Positions 63,860 to 64,000 of a DNA stretch of 64,000 nucleotides are shown piece after piece; position 1 is the first letter of the stretch; the number at the start of each line of letters is the position of its first letter. Under the pieces are notes generated by a model. The model searched no databases. It had not been told where the DNA came from and worked only from the letters and a program-made list of their open reading frames with translations. Location: positions 868,001-932,000 of the forward strand of contig NZ_AP024630.1 in assembly GCF_019976975.1 (NCBI RefSeq), in the 5' to 3' direction. This stretch comes from Arthrobacter sp. NtRootA1 (GTDB lineage: Bacteria > Actinomycetota > Actinomycetes > Actinomycetales > Micrococcaceae). A program made the position numbers and the translations under genes.

Positions 63860-64000
63860 TTAAATCTGTCCTACGGGAAGCTTCTTCTCTGCCTGGAAAA
63901 CTTCCTCTACCCGGCCCTGGGCCCAGTAGCCGGAGAGGGAAACCTGCGAACGTTCCAAGCCGCGCTGGGAGAAGAAGATCTGGCGCAGACCCTTCATATA
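63860..64000 (-). CDS. Siderophore-interacting protein, C-terminal fragment (cut by window edge)
   Basis: Only the last ~46 residues are visible, with the stop at 63860-63862. 'RQIFFSQRGLERSQVSLSGYWAQGR' and a Lys/Glu-rich end match the C-terminus of SIP-type FAD-dependent siderophore reductases, which free iron from ferric siderophores. The identity rests on a short stretch. Confidence 0.65.
   Translation of the reverse strand, partial: YMKGLRQIFFSQRGLERSQVSLSGYWAQGRVEEVFQAEKKLPVGQI

Overview
The window is high-GC, densely coded actinobacterial chromosome, most like Arthrobacter/Paenarthrobacter. This is judged from protein style: OtsA/OtsB, an MsiK-type ATPase, DUF3040, DUF4032 and DUF4193 proteins, ADP-dependent NAD(P)HX dehydratase and paired FemX-like ligases. 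It also fits frequent GTG/TTG starts and C/G-ending codons. No phage, plasmid or CRISPR signature was seen. There is one insertion sequence and one tRNA.

Layout. 0-4.6 kb: peptide-type ABC importer genes (cut by the left edge) divergent from an unusual amidohydrolase and its GntR regulator. 4.6-8.8 kb: DUF4032 protein coupled to a GH20 hexosaminidase, then an orphan sugar-ABC ATPase (msiK-like). 9-12.6 kb: trehalose synthesis (otsA-otsB), a membrane-anchored DsbA-like protein and tRNA-Thr(UGU). 12.6-15.2 kb: XRE regulator divergent from a DHA2 drug exporter. 15.5-17.6 kb: zinc-finger thioredoxin, small Cys-rich protein and a CPA2 antiporter. 17.8-24.7 kb: recQ, nnrD, a phosphatase, ndh and small housekeeping genes. 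24.9-32 kb: a MarR-controlled catabolic operon (SDR, amidohydrolase, acyl-CoA dehydrogenase, MaoC hydratase, MHS transporter, CoA ligase) resembling actinobacterial hydroxycinnamate side-chain degradation without a thiolase. 32-37.3 kb: DUF805, L-2-hydroxyglutarate oxidase, DUF4193 and a secreted AMIN-like protein, then an IS3-family element. 37.3-41.7 kb: agmatine-to-putrescine operon (permease, aguA, aguB) and a cupin-XRE regulator, with two matching palindromic operators. 41.8-47.4 kb: thioredoxin-reductase-like oxidoreductase, a small protein, M20 hydrolase, cyclodeaminase, and an MFS exporter/TetR pair around a perfect 24-bp operator. 47.4-54.1 kb: tandem glycine riboswitch, gcvP-gcvT-gcvH and sdaA, which together route glycine to serine and pyruvate. 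54.2-59.7 kb: secreted-type nuclease, then a lower-GC block (I36/crystallin-like secreted protein, lipoprotein, adaptor with peptidoglycan-binding domain, MacB-like ABC protein). 59.8-64 kb: two FemX-like peptidoglycan bridge ligases, a ThrE-type Thr/Ser exporter and the 3' end of a siderophore-interacting protein gene.

The most interesting parts are the thiolase-free CoA catabolic operon, the I36-lipoprotein-adaptor-MacB cassette, the structured spacer that splits gcvT from gcvH, the triple TATGTGAGAG repeat after the CoA-ligase terminator, and the amidohydrolase that lacks the HxH metal motif. All function calls come from reading the sequence and remembered family features; no database search was run.
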